Assembly (NCBI RefSeq): GCF_005503015.1
Contig: NZ_SCOL01000003.1
Coordinates: 124,001-188,000 of the forward strand
Origin: Bacillus sp. E(2018)
Lineage (GTDB): Bacteria; Bacillota; Bacilli; Bacillales; Fictibacillaceae
Direction: 5' to 3'
DNA length: 64,000 nt
The notes under the pieces were generated by a model. It had not been told where the DNA came from and made no database searches. It saw nothing but the letters and a program-made list of their open reading frames with translations. Of this stretch, positions 8,029-15,636 are shown in pieces; position 1 is the first letter of the stretch; each line of letters starts with the position of its first letter. Both the position numbers and the translations under genes were made by a program.

Positions 8029-9369
8029 ATGGATATCTTTCAAGGTTTAACAGGGGAAATTGTCTTACCGGATAATCCGCAATATGACGCTGCACGTCAA
8101 GAATGGAACAGAGCCATTCAAAAATTTCCAAGTGTTATTGTCTATTGTTCTAAATATGAAGATGTAAGCCATGCCATTTTATGGGCACAAAAATATGGTA
8201 AGGATATACGAATTCGATCAGGGGGTCATCATTACGAAGGCTATTCGACTGGTAATGGTGTTTTGGTCATCGATATCAGTCGGTTGAATGATGTCGCTAT
8301 TAATGAGGAAGAAGGAACAGTTACCTTTCAAGGAGGCATTCAGAACAAAGATCTTTATCAAGCGGTAGGTTCTAAAGGATATCCATTTCCAGGCGGAACT
8401 TGTCCAACTGTTGGTGTCAGCGGCTTTGTGCTCGGTGGAGGATGGGGTTTTTCTAGCCGATTATTCGGTCTGGGTTGTGACAGCTTAGTGGAACTAGAGT
8501 TAATCAACTATAAAGGTCTGTTTTTAAAAGTGAATGAAACAGAAAATAGTGATCTGTTTTGGGCATGCAAAGGTGCAGGAGGAGGCAACTTTGGAGTAGT
8601 CGTTTCCATGACATTCAAGCTTCCGCCCAAAGTAGAACAAGTGACATTGTTTGAGCTCTCGAAGCCTGAAGCCACAACAAAAGAGCTAGGCAAGTTTTTA
8701 CGAATATGGCAGAAGTGGCTTGTGAATCTAGATAAACGAATGTGTTTGAATGTTAGCATGTATAATGCTGTTTCTGAGGGACTTGCTATCTTTGGCAGGG
8801 GATTTTTTTATGGAACAAAGGAAGAAGCATTAAAACTGTTAAATGTTTATAAAAAAATAGACGGCTTTCAGATTTCTGCCAAATCTTTAACCTTTTTAGA
8901 GGCTGTTACGGAAGTTGAGTCTACCTATCCACCATATGAAAAATTTAATTCGACCGGACGCTTTGTATACAAAGAATACGACCTAGAAGAAGTGGAGGCA
9001 ATCGTGAATCTTGTGAAAAAGCGTGCGGAAGGTTCAGTGTTTGCAGCACTCACCGTGTATGCAATGGGAGGTCAGATTCGTAATGTCAGTAAAACGGAAT
9101 CTGCTTTTTATTACCGAAAAGCACGTTATATCTTAGGCATACAATCCGTATGGGAAGATCCGGCCGTCGCAGATGAAAATAGAAGATGGGTGGAAAAACG
9201 GTTCAGGTATTTGGAGACCATCACAAAAGGGTCATTTGTTAATTTTCCATACAGTGAACTGAAAAACTATGAAAAAGAGTATTTTGGCAGAAATGTGGAG
9301 AGAATTCAACGAATCAATCAAAAATACGATCCTAAAAGAGTGTTTGCTTTTCCGCAATCCATTCGTTGA
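8029..9369 (+). CDS. FAD-linked oxidase of the berberine-bridge-enzyme family
   Basis: A 446-residue flavoprotein with an N-terminal PCMH-type FAD-binding domain and a C-terminal BBE motif (RINQKYDPKRVFAFPQSI). IRSGGHHYEG holds the histidine used for 8-alpha linkage of FAD, and GGTCPTVG holds the cysteine used for a second, 6-S link. A bicovalently bound flavin is therefore predicted. Relatives oxidise alcohols, sugars or secondary metabolites and give electrons to O2. The GTG at 8020 sits inside the AAAGGGTG ribosome binding site, so ATG 8029 is preferred. No biosynthetic partner is adjacent and the substrate is unknown. Confidence 0.85.
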   Translation: MDIFQGLTGEIVLPDNPQYDAARQEWNRAIQKFPSVIVYCSKYEDVSHAILWAQKYGKDIRIRSGGHHYEGYSTGNGVLVIDISRLNDVAINEEEGTVTFQGGIQNKDLYQAVGSKGYPFPGGTCPTVGVSGFVLGGGWGFSSRLFGLGCDSLVELELINYKGLFLKVNETENSDLFWACKGAGGGNFGVVVSMTFKLPPKVEQVTLFELSKPEATTKELGKFLRIWQKWLVNLDKRMCLNVSMYNAVSEGLAIFGRGFFYGTKEEALKLLNVYKKIDGFQISAKSLTFLEAVTEVESTYPPYEKFNSTGRFVYKEYDLEEVEAIVNLVKKRAEGSVFAALTVYAMGGQIRNVSKTESAFYYRKARYILGIQSVWEDPAVADENRRWVEKRFRYLETITKGSFVNFPYSELKNYEKEYFGRNVERIQRINQKYDPKRVFAFPQSIR

Positions 9370-9414
9370 TATAAACTAAAGAGAGAGTGCTCATGACAAA
9401 AGGAGTTTGTTTCA

Positions 9415-9948
9415 TTGAAAATATTTAAAAGTATACTGTTTCTTGCAGTTCTTGCGTCTATTTTTTATCTGGTAACACTAGAATGGAAAAAGAGAAACAC
9501 ACCACTGCCTACTGAATTGCATCCGATCGTTGCAGAGAACCGTGATCTTTTAATACAAAAAGCGTCTGAAAAAGGAATTGATATAGTAATTACTGATGAT
9601 TTTCGATCTGCAGCAGAACAGGATCGGCTGTATGAACAGGGCCGTTCAAGAGAAGGAACCATTGTGACGCATGTGGAAGGTGGAGAATCTTATCATAACT
9701 ATGGCTTAGCGATTGATTTTGCTCTTAAGCTGGATGATGGTTCTGTGGTATGGAATCTTGAACGAGATGACAATGGAAATGGGCAGTCAGATTGGATGGA
9801 AGTGGTTGGAATTGCCAAAGAATTAGGTTTCGAGTGGGGTGGAGATTGGGCTGGTTTTAAGGACTATCCGCACCTTGAGATGGACTTTGGGTTGAGTATT
9901 CGGGAGTTGCAGTATGGAGAGCGGCCTCCAGCTAACATTAGGAACTAA
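9415..9948 (+). CDS. cwlK: M15 family cell-wall peptidase, CwlK-like
   Basis: A 177-residue protein with an N-terminal membrane anchor (about residues 4-23) and an extracellular M15/VanY-type zinc peptidase domain. The zinc motif SYHNYGLAIDF (about 97-107) gives His and Asp, and HLEMDFG near the C-terminus gives the third ligand. Length, topology and motifs match CwlK (YcdD), which cleaves the L-Ala-D-Glu bond in peptidoglycan peptides. A D-Ala-D-Ala carboxypeptidase of the same fold cannot be excluded. The start is TTG 9415, eight bases after AAAGGAG. Confidence 0.8.
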   Translation: MKIFKSILFLAVLASIFYLVTLEWKKRNTPLPTELHPIVAENRDLLIQKASEKGIDIVITDDFRSAAEQDRLYEQGRSREGTIVTHVEGGESYHNYGLAIDFALKLDDGSVVWNLERDDNGNGQSDWMEVVGIAKELGFEWGGDWAGFKDYPHLEMDFGLSIRELQYGERPPANIRN

Positions 9949-9972
9949 GGGAAATCCTTAGTTCTATTTTTT
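9940..9972 (+). terminator. Rho-independent terminator overlapping the cwlK stop
   Basis: GGAACTAAGG pairs with CCTTAGTTC around a GAAAT loop, followed by TATTTTTT. The left arm contains the cwlK stop codon. Confidence 0.75.
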
Positions 9973-10138
9973 GTTCAATTTTTAAAAGCGGTGAACAAAG
10001 CACTATTTCAACTGGTTTATTTTAGGAGAAAAAGGGTATATTTTACGTGGAAAATTATAACTATTAATGGTATTTTTATATAATGATAGGGAATTTGACC
10101 TGATGAATAAGTAACTAGATGATATGGGAGGTATAGGT

Positions 10139-10567
10139 GTGGGATTTTCAGATGATTTAAGTGCTATCTATAGTAGTTTATCAAGTCGCACCGCGGCCAT
10201 AGATGAAAAGATAGCGAGGCTGCAGCGAGCTAAAGGTGAGATTAATCAAGAACAGAACACGAGTATGCAAGAAATTCGCAAAATTCTAGAACCAGAGCTT
10301 GGTAGTTTGTGGATGGGAAATCGAGCGAATGCCTTTGACCAATCGAGAGAAGAAGCATATAAGATTATGCAAGATATTGTAAACGATGACTATGAGGATT
10401 ATCAACAAAAGATAGGTGTTGTAATCGGATTATTAAAAATAGAAAGAGAATCTTTAAGTGTTATTGGAGGCTTAGCAAATGAGGCTAGTCAATTGCTAGA
10501 CAAGGGAGAAGATGCACTTGAGGAACTAGGGAGCCGAATTGATGATCTGAAAAGGAGGATCTTTTAA
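10139..10567 (+). CDS. YwqH-like DUF5082 protein, type VII secretion partner
   Basis: A 142-residue, mostly helical protein resembling YwqH (DUF5082). A long coiled N-terminal half (LSSRTAAIDEKIARLQRAKGEI) is followed by SLWMGNRANAF, a WXG-like turn placed as in WXG100 relatives. These proteins precede LXG toxin genes and are thought to act as secretion partners for them. The upstream ATG at 10124 overlaps the GGGAGG binding site, so GTG 10139, seven bases after it, is preferred. The stop overlaps the YwqI-like start (TAATG), indicating translational coupling. It is the first gene of an AT-rich island. Confidence 0.75.
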   Translation: MGFSDDLSAIYSSLSSRTAAIDEKIARLQRAKGEINQEQNTSMQEIRKILEPELGSLWMGNRANAFDQSREEAYKIMQDIVNDDYEDYQQKIGVVIGLLKIERESLSVIGGLANEASQLLDKGEDALEELGSRIDDLKRRIF

Positions 10568-10836
10568 TGCAGACCATAAAACTACAATTTCATGATGTTA
10601 CTCAACAATTGGGTGAAACACAGAAAGCGCTTGACGCTCTTACTCTTCCAAGTCCTTCAGCTGGAGCACTTGGAAAGAACGAACTTCAGTTTACGAAAGA
10701 ATTTCTGCAGCGAGAAGAAAATCTTCATAAGATGATATTTGAGTACATGAATGTGGTAACAAAAAATATTGAGGATACAAAAGCGAATATTGAGATTCTA
10801 AAAAATCAGGATGAAGCGATTTTTAGAAATAAATAG
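10567..10836 (+). CDS. YwqI-like DUF5344 protein, type VII secretion partner
   Basis: An 89-residue helical protein matching the YwqI/DUF5344 pattern: an amphipathic N-terminus (MQTIKLQFHDVTQQL), a proline-containing break (LPSPSAGALGKNEL) and a long C-terminal helix. In B. subtilis ywqH-ywqI-ywqJ-ywqK, this gene lies between the YwqH partner and the LXG toxin. The order is the same here, but the next gene is only a short LXG remnant. It probably forms a helical complex with YwqH and the toxin N-terminus for export. Its start overlaps the previous stop. Confidence 0.75.
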   Translation: MQTIKLQFHDVTQQLGETQKALDALTLPSPSAGALGKNELQFTKEFLQREENLHKMIFEYMNVVTKNIEDTKANIEILKNQDEAIFRNK

Positions 10837-10854
10837 AAAGAGGGTATCTGGAAA

Positions 10855-10959
10855 ATGGGAAGTCATGTACTTGAAGCTTCAACTTTAAATGCTGCAACTG
10901 AAGAAAGAGCCCAACAATATGAAAGATTAAGAGAGCAGGTTCAGAAAATAATATACTAA
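10855..10959 (+). pseudogene. LXG toxin gene reduced to its first 34 codons
   Basis: The ATG at 10855 follows AGAGGGTATC, 19 bases after the YwqI-like gene, exactly where the LXG toxin should begin. The 34 encoded residues (VLEASTLNAATEERAQQYER and a short helix) look like the start of an LXG domain. The frame then stops at 10957-10959, and neither the rest of the LXG domain nor a toxic C-terminus follows. This is best read as a deletion remnant. A working 34-residue helical peptide is possible but unsupported. Confidence 0.6.
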
Positions 10960-10969
10960 ATCAGGTACA

Positions 10970-11308
10970 ATGCTTAAAGGAGATGAAGATCAAGTTTTAT
11001 TACCTTTAAATTATCCTCTAGATTGGATCAAGGAAATGATATTGGTTAAAGAACAAATTAAAAAAGTAATTGACATAGTAATTGAAAAAAAGACAATAAG
11101 AGAGCATGAATTTCTTGATACATTATTGGAGAAATTAGAAAAGTTATTAGGTTTAATTGGTAAAGAGGGCATTGAAGATACAAGTGTGAATTCGGGGATA
11201 AATGGAGCGTTGCGTGCTTATTTTGATACGGATCTCGTTGAAAGTTACGATGAGCCACTTGTTATTGAGCTTGATAAATTAGAATTGATGTTACGAGATA
11301 AAAAATAG
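10970..11308 (+). CDS. Small unrecognised protein, candidate immunity protein
   Basis: A 112-residue acidic, helical protein, not recognised. It contains long charged helices (EQIKKVIDIVIEKKTIREHEFLDTLLEKL) and the end LDKLELMLRDKK. Its position right after the LXG remnant is where the cognate immunity gene would stand, which is the only basis for the suggestion. The binding site before ATG 10970 is weak, and ATG 11036 behind AAGG is an alternative start. Confidence 0.4.
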   Translation: MLKGDEDQVLLPLNYPLDWIKEMILVKEQIKKVIDIVIEKKTIREHEFLDTLLEKLEKLLGLIGKEGIEDTSVNSGINGALRAYFDTDLVESYDEPLVIELDKLELMLRDKK

Positions 11309-11320
11309 CAAGGGCATCAT

Positions 11321-11535
11321 GTCGATATATTTCTGTTAACCTTGTTGTTTCAGATTCTGCTTTAAACGTTTAGGATTACATGACCAAAGCAGATCAACAT
11401 GGTGAGTGGTTATGTAAACAAATTAGATATCATCAAGGACTGTTAGATGAAAACTATTTTAGTTTGGGAAAGGTCATTTAATGGGAAGATTTCAGGTCTC
11501 GCCAGTCACAAATTAATATACTCTATAATAATTAG
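11321..11535 (+). pseudogene. Decayed copy of the 14383-14793 gene
   Basis: This stretch aligns without gaps to 14573-14793, for example AAAGCAGATCAACATGGTGA in both, and corresponds to roughly the last 72 codons of that gene. The frame is preserved but broken by TAG at 11371-11373 (Trp in the intact copy) and TAA at 11479-11481 (Gln in the intact copy). No N-terminal half is present. It is a paralogue remnant within the immunity-like gene row. Confidence 0.85.
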
Positions 11536-11556
11536 GTTTAAAGACTTTTTTGTTAG

Positions 11557-11682
11557 AGTTGCTTAGATAATTATAGTAAGTTTAAACGCACAAATGAAAA
11601 TTGGTCAGCATTGCTATTAAAGAAGAGTTTTACATGGATGCTAAATCATATGGATATCATTTTGGAAGATGGTAAGGTATGA
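11557..11682 (+). pseudogene. 3' remnant of an unknown gene
   Basis: An open stretch of 41 codons without a start runs into a TGA that overlaps the next ATG as ATGA. That coupling suggests it was the end of a real gene whose 5' part was lost at the junction with the preceding decayed copy. The peptide contains ENWSALLLKKSFTWMLNHMD and is not recognised. Confidence 0.35.
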
Positions 11683-11930
11683 ATAAAAATGATCTAAAAG
11701 ATAAACTTGAAAGTTTGGGAATTGAGAAAAATGATTATAATCTAGCAGAAAAACCGATTCGTGAATTAGAAATGGGTTTAATAAAAGATACTAACCAGTG
11801 GAAGGTATATCAATCCTTGGAAAAAGGAGAAATAAATATTATAGAGACTTTTGAAAATGAAAGTGATGCATGTGAATTGTTACTAAAATACTTAGTGATG
11901 AGAAAAAACAGAAAAGAAAGAAATAGGTAA
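11679..11930 (+). CDS. Small protein resembling the Imm59 immunity family
   Basis: An 83-residue protein: a short N-terminal helix (NKNDLKDKLESLGI), a central strand pair around NQWKVYQSLEKGEINIIETF, then an acidic helix (NESDACELLLKYLV). This small alpha/beta pattern recalls Imm59-type immunity proteins beside Gram-positive polymorphic toxins; the match is from memory and moderate. Its ATG overlaps the TGA of the preceding remnant. No toxin gene is left next to it. Confidence 0.4.
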   Translation: MNKNDLKDKLESLGIEKNDYNLAEKPIRELEMGLIKDTNQWKVYQSLEKGEINIIETFENESDACELLLKYLVMRKNRKERNR

Positions 11931-11988
11931 TATTTTCACTTGAAAAGTTCCGAATATAGAAGATGTTAAATAGGCCACGGGAGTATCA

Positions 11989-12645
11989 ATGAAAAAAGCG
12001 GAAGTAAACGATGTCAAAAAAATGATTCAGATTTTACAGTGTAATCTTGGACAAGAGTATGCAGTTCTAAAAAAACAAGATGAGGATAGTATTCATGTTT
12101 ATAAAAAAACAAATGATGAACTTTCACAAGAAGTGTATCTAGAACTTGAAATGGACGATGTGAAAAATGAATATAGACTATTTCTTGTACAAAAAGGAAA
12201 AAAATTCGAAAAGGGTACATTTGAAAATAAACTTGATAGTATATGCGGTTTAGGTATTTATGCTGAATCTGTATTAGGTGATTATACACGAAATCACAAA
12301 ACACAAAATGAAATATTAAATTTGGAAAAAAATCAATTAGATTTGTTAAATCAGATATTGAAGTTAAACGTTGGTGAGAAGTATTACTCCATTTCTATAG
12401 AAAAAAAAGGATTAATTAATTTAGAAAAGTTAAACAACGGGAGCTTTAACGTATACTATTTGTCCATCGATGAAAATAAAATTATTTTAGTTGAGAACAG
12501 AGAAGCACCAAGTGCTTTCTTAGTTTTATATAATTTTTCATTAAAGTTAAAACGCTTTGATAATTTGTGTGCAAAGTGGAAAAATGATGTTAACTTAAAT
12601 TTAATAACAGAAGAAAAAATTAAAAGGTTATATCTAGGAAAATAG
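11989..12645 (+). CDS. Unrecognised two-repeat protein in the immunity-like gene row
   Basis: A 218-residue, lysine-rich protein not assigned to a family. It appears to contain two related halves. IQILQCNLGQEYAVLKKQDE (about residues 12-31) lines up with NQILKLNVGEKYYSISIEKK (about 120-139), and each half continues with similar beta-rich sequence ending in a helix. An internal duplication of a domain of about 90 residues is likely. The ATG follows ACGGGAG. It is AT-rich like its neighbours, and location alone suggests an immunity or antitoxin role. Confidence 0.45.
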   Translation: MKKAEVNDVKKMIQILQCNLGQEYAVLKKQDEDSIHVYKKTNDELSQEVYLELEMDDVKNEYRLFLVQKGKKFEKGTFENKLDSICGLGIYAESVLGDYTRNHKTQNEILNLEKNQLDLLNQILKLNVGEKYYSISIEKKGLINLEKLNNGSFNVYYLSIDENKIILVENREAPSAFLVLYNFSLKLKRFDNLCAKWKNDVNLNLITEEKIKRLYLGK

Positions 12646-12774
12646 GGGAGGGTATTGAACAACAATTACGGTGAGACACGTGCTATTTAGCTAGATAAAT
12701 TATGATTAATCTTACTGCAGAAAAAATAACAAGAGCATTTGTTGTATATTGAACAGAAATTTTACAGATGAAAT

Positions 12775-13407
12775 TTGCAATTTGAAAGAATGATTAAGAT
12801 GAATCAGTATCAGTTTATTGGTGCTACCAATTTATTGGGTTTAAAGATTAACATTACAAATAGAAATATAGAAGAGGTTAAACAGCCTTATGAAAACTAT
12901 CTTCAGGTATTAAAGGATGGTCTTTATTGGGAGTATTCTGAAGTTAATTTTGAAAGAAAACCAGGTCCTCAAAAAGAAAATATCGCTATATTCAATGATG
13001 AAGAGCAGGCTTTACAATATTTCTTTATACACTTATTGAAGAAATCCTATTTCAAAGAGATATTTCCTCCTAATAATCCAGCACATCAAATTAATGATTT
13101 AAATAAATTAACACAATACTTATATGCTTTAGGCGTTACAGATGAATATTTTAGTTTTGACCATGTTAAACCAATTGAAATTTATGGAGATTTGGATAGC
13201 AATCAACACATAGAAATAAGTTTTATTAACAGTTTAAACCAAAAGAGTTTTACCACAATACCATTACCGATAAATAGGGGAATATTTGCAATGTATAGAT
13301 TTACATATTCTCTATTTTTAGTTAAGCAAGTAGAGAAGAGGTTACTAGAGGAAAATATTATAAATAAATCATTTAGTGATAGGGATATTGAATTATTTAT
13401 CAAATAA
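12775..13407 (+). CDS. Unrecognised protein in the immunity-like gene row
   Basis: About 202-210 residues, depending on start. TTG 12775, ATG 12790 and ATG 12799 are in frame and none has a strong binding site. The sequence is mixed alpha/beta with an aromatic, acidic middle (YENYLQVLKDGLYWEYSEVNF) and a C-terminal helix (YRFTYSLFLVKQVEKRLLEE). No family was recognised. Context suggests an orphan immunity protein. The 130 bases before it hold no visible terminator. Confidence 0.4.
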   Translation: MQFERMIKMNQYQFIGATNLLGLKINITNRNIEEVKQPYENYLQVLKDGLYWEYSEVNFERKPGPQKENIAIFNDEEQALQYFFIHLLKKSYFKEIFPPNNPAHQINDLNKLTQYLYALGVTDEYFSFDHVKPIEIYGDLDSNQHIEISFINSLNQKSFTTIPLPINRGIFAMYRFTYSLFLVKQVEKRLLEENIINKSFSDRDIELFIK

Positions 13408-13443
13408 TTTTTAAAAAAATCTAGATATTAAAAGGTTGAGATT

Positions 13444-13830
13444 ATGTTTCGTAAAGGAACTTACGCAAGTTATAAAGGGAAAGAATATAAGTTTACTGAA
13501 GCAGAAGAACAAGAGAAAATTGAATTAATTAGTTATGACCCTAATGAAACAGAAAAGGGCTTTGTGTTATATTCTCCGGGAGTATTTATTAAACAAGTGG
13601 AAGTAAACGATGTAGATGAAATGTATTATATTGATTCACTCATTAATTATCAAGGTGAGCGGTTTAAAGGAATGACATTGGGTAATGGACAGTTAATATT
13701 ATCTACACCAGATGCCAAGATAGCAGAAAAGTTTGGTTTTGAAAGATCAGATAAATATCTATATACAAAGAATGTTGAGTGGGACGAAGTAGATATTATT
13801 GAGGGTAAAACATCCTTTGAATTGAGCTGA
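13444..13830 (+). CDS. Unrecognised beta-rich protein in the immunity-like gene row
   Basis: A 128-residue acidic protein starting at ATG 13444 behind AAAGGTTGAG. It begins with a small beta barrel-like pattern (FRKGTYASYKGKEYKF), continues with a central segment EVNDVDEMYYIDSLINYQGE, and ends with a second beta-rich part (YLYTKNVEWDEVDIIEG). Proteins of this size with a KGTYA-YKGKEY opening occur beside secreted toxins in Bacillaceae in my recollection, so immunity is plausible but unproven. It is followed 34 bases later by the first of two paralogues. Confidence 0.4.
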   Translation: MFRKGTYASYKGKEYKFTEAEEQEKIELISYDPNETEKGFVLYSPGVFIKQVEVNDVDEMYYIDSLINYQGERFKGMTLGNGQLILSTPDAKIAEKFGFERSDKYLYTKNVEWDEVDIIEGKTSFELS

Positions 13831-13863
13831 ATTAACCCAGAATGCTTTAAAAAGGTGAATAAC

Positions 13864-14295
13864 TTGACTACTAATAATTTTAATATAAATGTTCATGGAG
13901 AACTTCTTGATAACAAGATTTCAAAAGAGAAATTTTTCAATATATTTTCGAGTTTTTTATTGGTTAAAAATGTTGAATCTAGCACATTCATGTTTAAGAA
14001 ACCGATTCTATTGAATGAGATGAACTTTTGGATAATTGTACATTTTAAAAATGACTTTGTTTCAAGAATTGTATTGGAAAATGCTGAAGAATCGTTAATA
14101 AATAATTACAACGACTGGTCTAATTATAAAGTAGAAAAAAAGAAAGAAAGTCATGATCTTTGGTTGAAAAGGAATGTTGGAGAACCTTCTTATATAAAAG
14201 AAATGTCTACCATTTATTCGTTTCCTTTTGGTCAAATTACCTCATACATCGATCAGAAGAGTGGAGAAGTGGGAATTGCAATTGAGTACATATAA
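13864..14295 (+). CDS. Immunity-like protein, paralogue of the 14383 gene
   Basis: About 143 residues. The GTG at 13855 is part of the AAAGGTG binding site, so TTG 13864 is preferred. The protein aligns along its length with the next gene product. ILLNEMNFWIIVHFKND matches VLLDSKYFIVSLRFKEE, HDLWLKRNVGEP matches HGEWLCKQIGYP, and FPFGQITSYIDQ matches FSWGKIIQWEDF. The two form a tandem divergent pair of one small alpha/beta family, typical of duplicated immunity genes. The family name is not recognised. Confidence 0.5.
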   Translation: MTTNNFNINVHGELLDNKISKEKFFNIFSSFLLVKNVESSTFMFKKPILLNEMNFWIIVHFKNDFVSRIVLENAEESLINNYNDWSNYKVEKKKESHDLWLKRNVGEPSYIKEMSTIYSFPFGQITSYIDQKSGEVGIAIEYI

Positions 14296-14382
14296 TGTGT
14301 ACTAAATAGTAAGATAATCGGTTGAGAATGACTTGGTCCTGTATATAGGAATAATAATGATATCAAAATAGAGGAGTGTATC

Positions 14383-14793
14383 ATGAAGGGAAATTTGAAA
14401 GATGGAATTATTATTATCGAAGGATTCATGGTAACTCCTAATACAAAGATGATTGATTTTATTACATATTTTCCTAGTGAAAAAATTAAAATTATAAAAA
14501 ATGAAGCAGTTAAGTTCAAACAAGCTGTTTTACTGGACAGTAAATATTTTATAGTTAGTTTGAGATTCAAAGAAGAAATATCGTCTGTTAAGCTTGTTGT
14601 TACAGATTTTACTTTAGACGATTGGGATTACTTAGCTAAAGCAGATCAACATGGTGAGTGGTTATGTAAACAGATTGGATATCCTCAAGGATTGTTAGAT
14701 GAAAACTCTTTTAGTTGGGGAAAAATCATTCAATGGGAAGATTTCAGATCCCATCAATCACAAATTAATATACTATATAATAATCGAGTCTAA
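14383..14793 (+). CDS. Immunity-like protein with a decayed second copy upstream
   Basis: A 136-residue protein starting at ATG 14383 behind GAGGAG. It has a beta-rich N-terminal half, a central strand pair (YFIVSLRFKEEISSVKLVV), and a C-terminal part with HGEWLCKQIGYP and FSWGKIIQWEDF. It is paralogous to the preceding gene, and its last 72 codons recur as a pseudogene at 11321-11535. Three copies within 3.5 kb suggest repeated capture or duplication of one immunity type. Biochemical function is unknown. Confidence 0.5.
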   Translation: MKGNLKDGIIIIEGFMVTPNTKMIDFITYFPSEKIKIIKNEAVKFKQAVLLDSKYFIVSLRFKEEISSVKLVVTDFTLDDWDYLAKADQHGEWLCKQIGYPQGLLDENSFSWGKIIQWEDFRSHQSQINILYNNRV

Positions 14794-14909
14794 ATATTTT
14801 TTGTACTTCTAAATCCATTACAACAGAATAGATTGGTTCTTTTTTTCGATATGCAATTATCTATATCCTAGGTCTTAATAAAGTGTATTTACTAACAGGG
14901 AGCTTATTA

Positions 14910-15455
14910 ATGATTATTGATGATTTAAATTGGAATTCTTCATTAGTCGGATGGACTTTCAATGGTGAAAGTAAAACTTTTTGCATCTCCAATATTATGC
15001 ATGCAATTGTAGAAGAAAACTATATTTATGTGGTATGTGGAGAGAAAAGCTCAGAGAATGAAGTGTTTAATATATCATTTGAAGGAATTGTTCAATTTTA
15101 TTATAACAAAAACACTGGTAAAACATTTTGGTTACATAATAGTCTGAAAGTAGACCTTGTCCTTAATTCTATAAACAATGCGAAAATTTATAAAGATGAA
15201 ATCCTTGTTCTGTTTATTACAAGTAATACTAATGGTGTAACAAGGTTATTAGGGTATTCTACAGATGGAAAGCTAATTTTTGAAAAGGATGAACCGTTAG
15301 ATCTGAAGTTTTTATATTTATCAGTAGCAAATAATCATCCTTCTCTCGTATGTGGAGGGGATGCGAAACACACTGATAAATTTGGGAGAAGTACCCATCA
15401 TTTTTTAGTAAATAAAATTAATGGAGATTTAACCCGGGCTAATTTAGCATACTAG
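14910..15455 (+). CDS. Unrecognised beta-rich protein, last gene of the island
   Basis: About 181 residues. GTG 14883 is in frame, but ATG 14910 lies eight bases after AGGGAG and is preferred. The sequence alternates short strands (VGWTFNGESKTFCISNIM, YIYVVCGEKSS, ILVLFITSNTNGVTRLLGY), which suggests a partial propeller or sandwich fold. No signal peptide or membrane segment is seen. It is AT-rich like the genes before it and is followed by the glnS terminator from the other strand. No function is assigned. Confidence 0.45.
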   Translation: MIIDDLNWNSSLVGWTFNGESKTFCISNIMHAIVEENYIYVVCGEKSSENEVFNISFEGIVQFYYNKNTGKTFWLHNSLKVDLVLNSINNAKIYKDEILVLFITSNTNGVTRLLGYSTDGKLIFEKDEPLDLKFLYLSVANNHPSLVCGGDAKHTDKFGRSTHHFLVNKINGDLTRANLAY

Positions 15456-15599
15456 TAAATTTACGTTAAAACCTTATAAAATGAACACAAAAAGACAAAA
15501 CTGTTGTTTAGTCTTTAATAGTAATTGCGCTTGTTTCTATCTAAGTGATTCTTTATAGCTCGAAAAAGAGATAAAGTCAAAAAGAGATAATGTACAAAC

Positions 15600-15633
15600 A
15601 AAAAAGAAGGATCCAGCCGGACCCTTCTTTTTA
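15600..15633 (-). terminator. Terminator of glnS (minus strand)
   Basis: Read on the minus strand, AAGAAGGGTCC and GGATCCTTCTT form a stem with a four-base loop followed by a T run, directly after the glnS stop. The flanking A run on the plus strand also allows it to work in both directions. Confidence 0.8.
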
Positions 15634-15636
15634 TGT

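Noticed and set aside
10124..15455. Prophage or integrative element as the source of the AT-rich island
   Set aside because: No integrase, portal, terminase, relaxase or direct-repeat attachment sites were seen; the gene order is that of an LXG locus.
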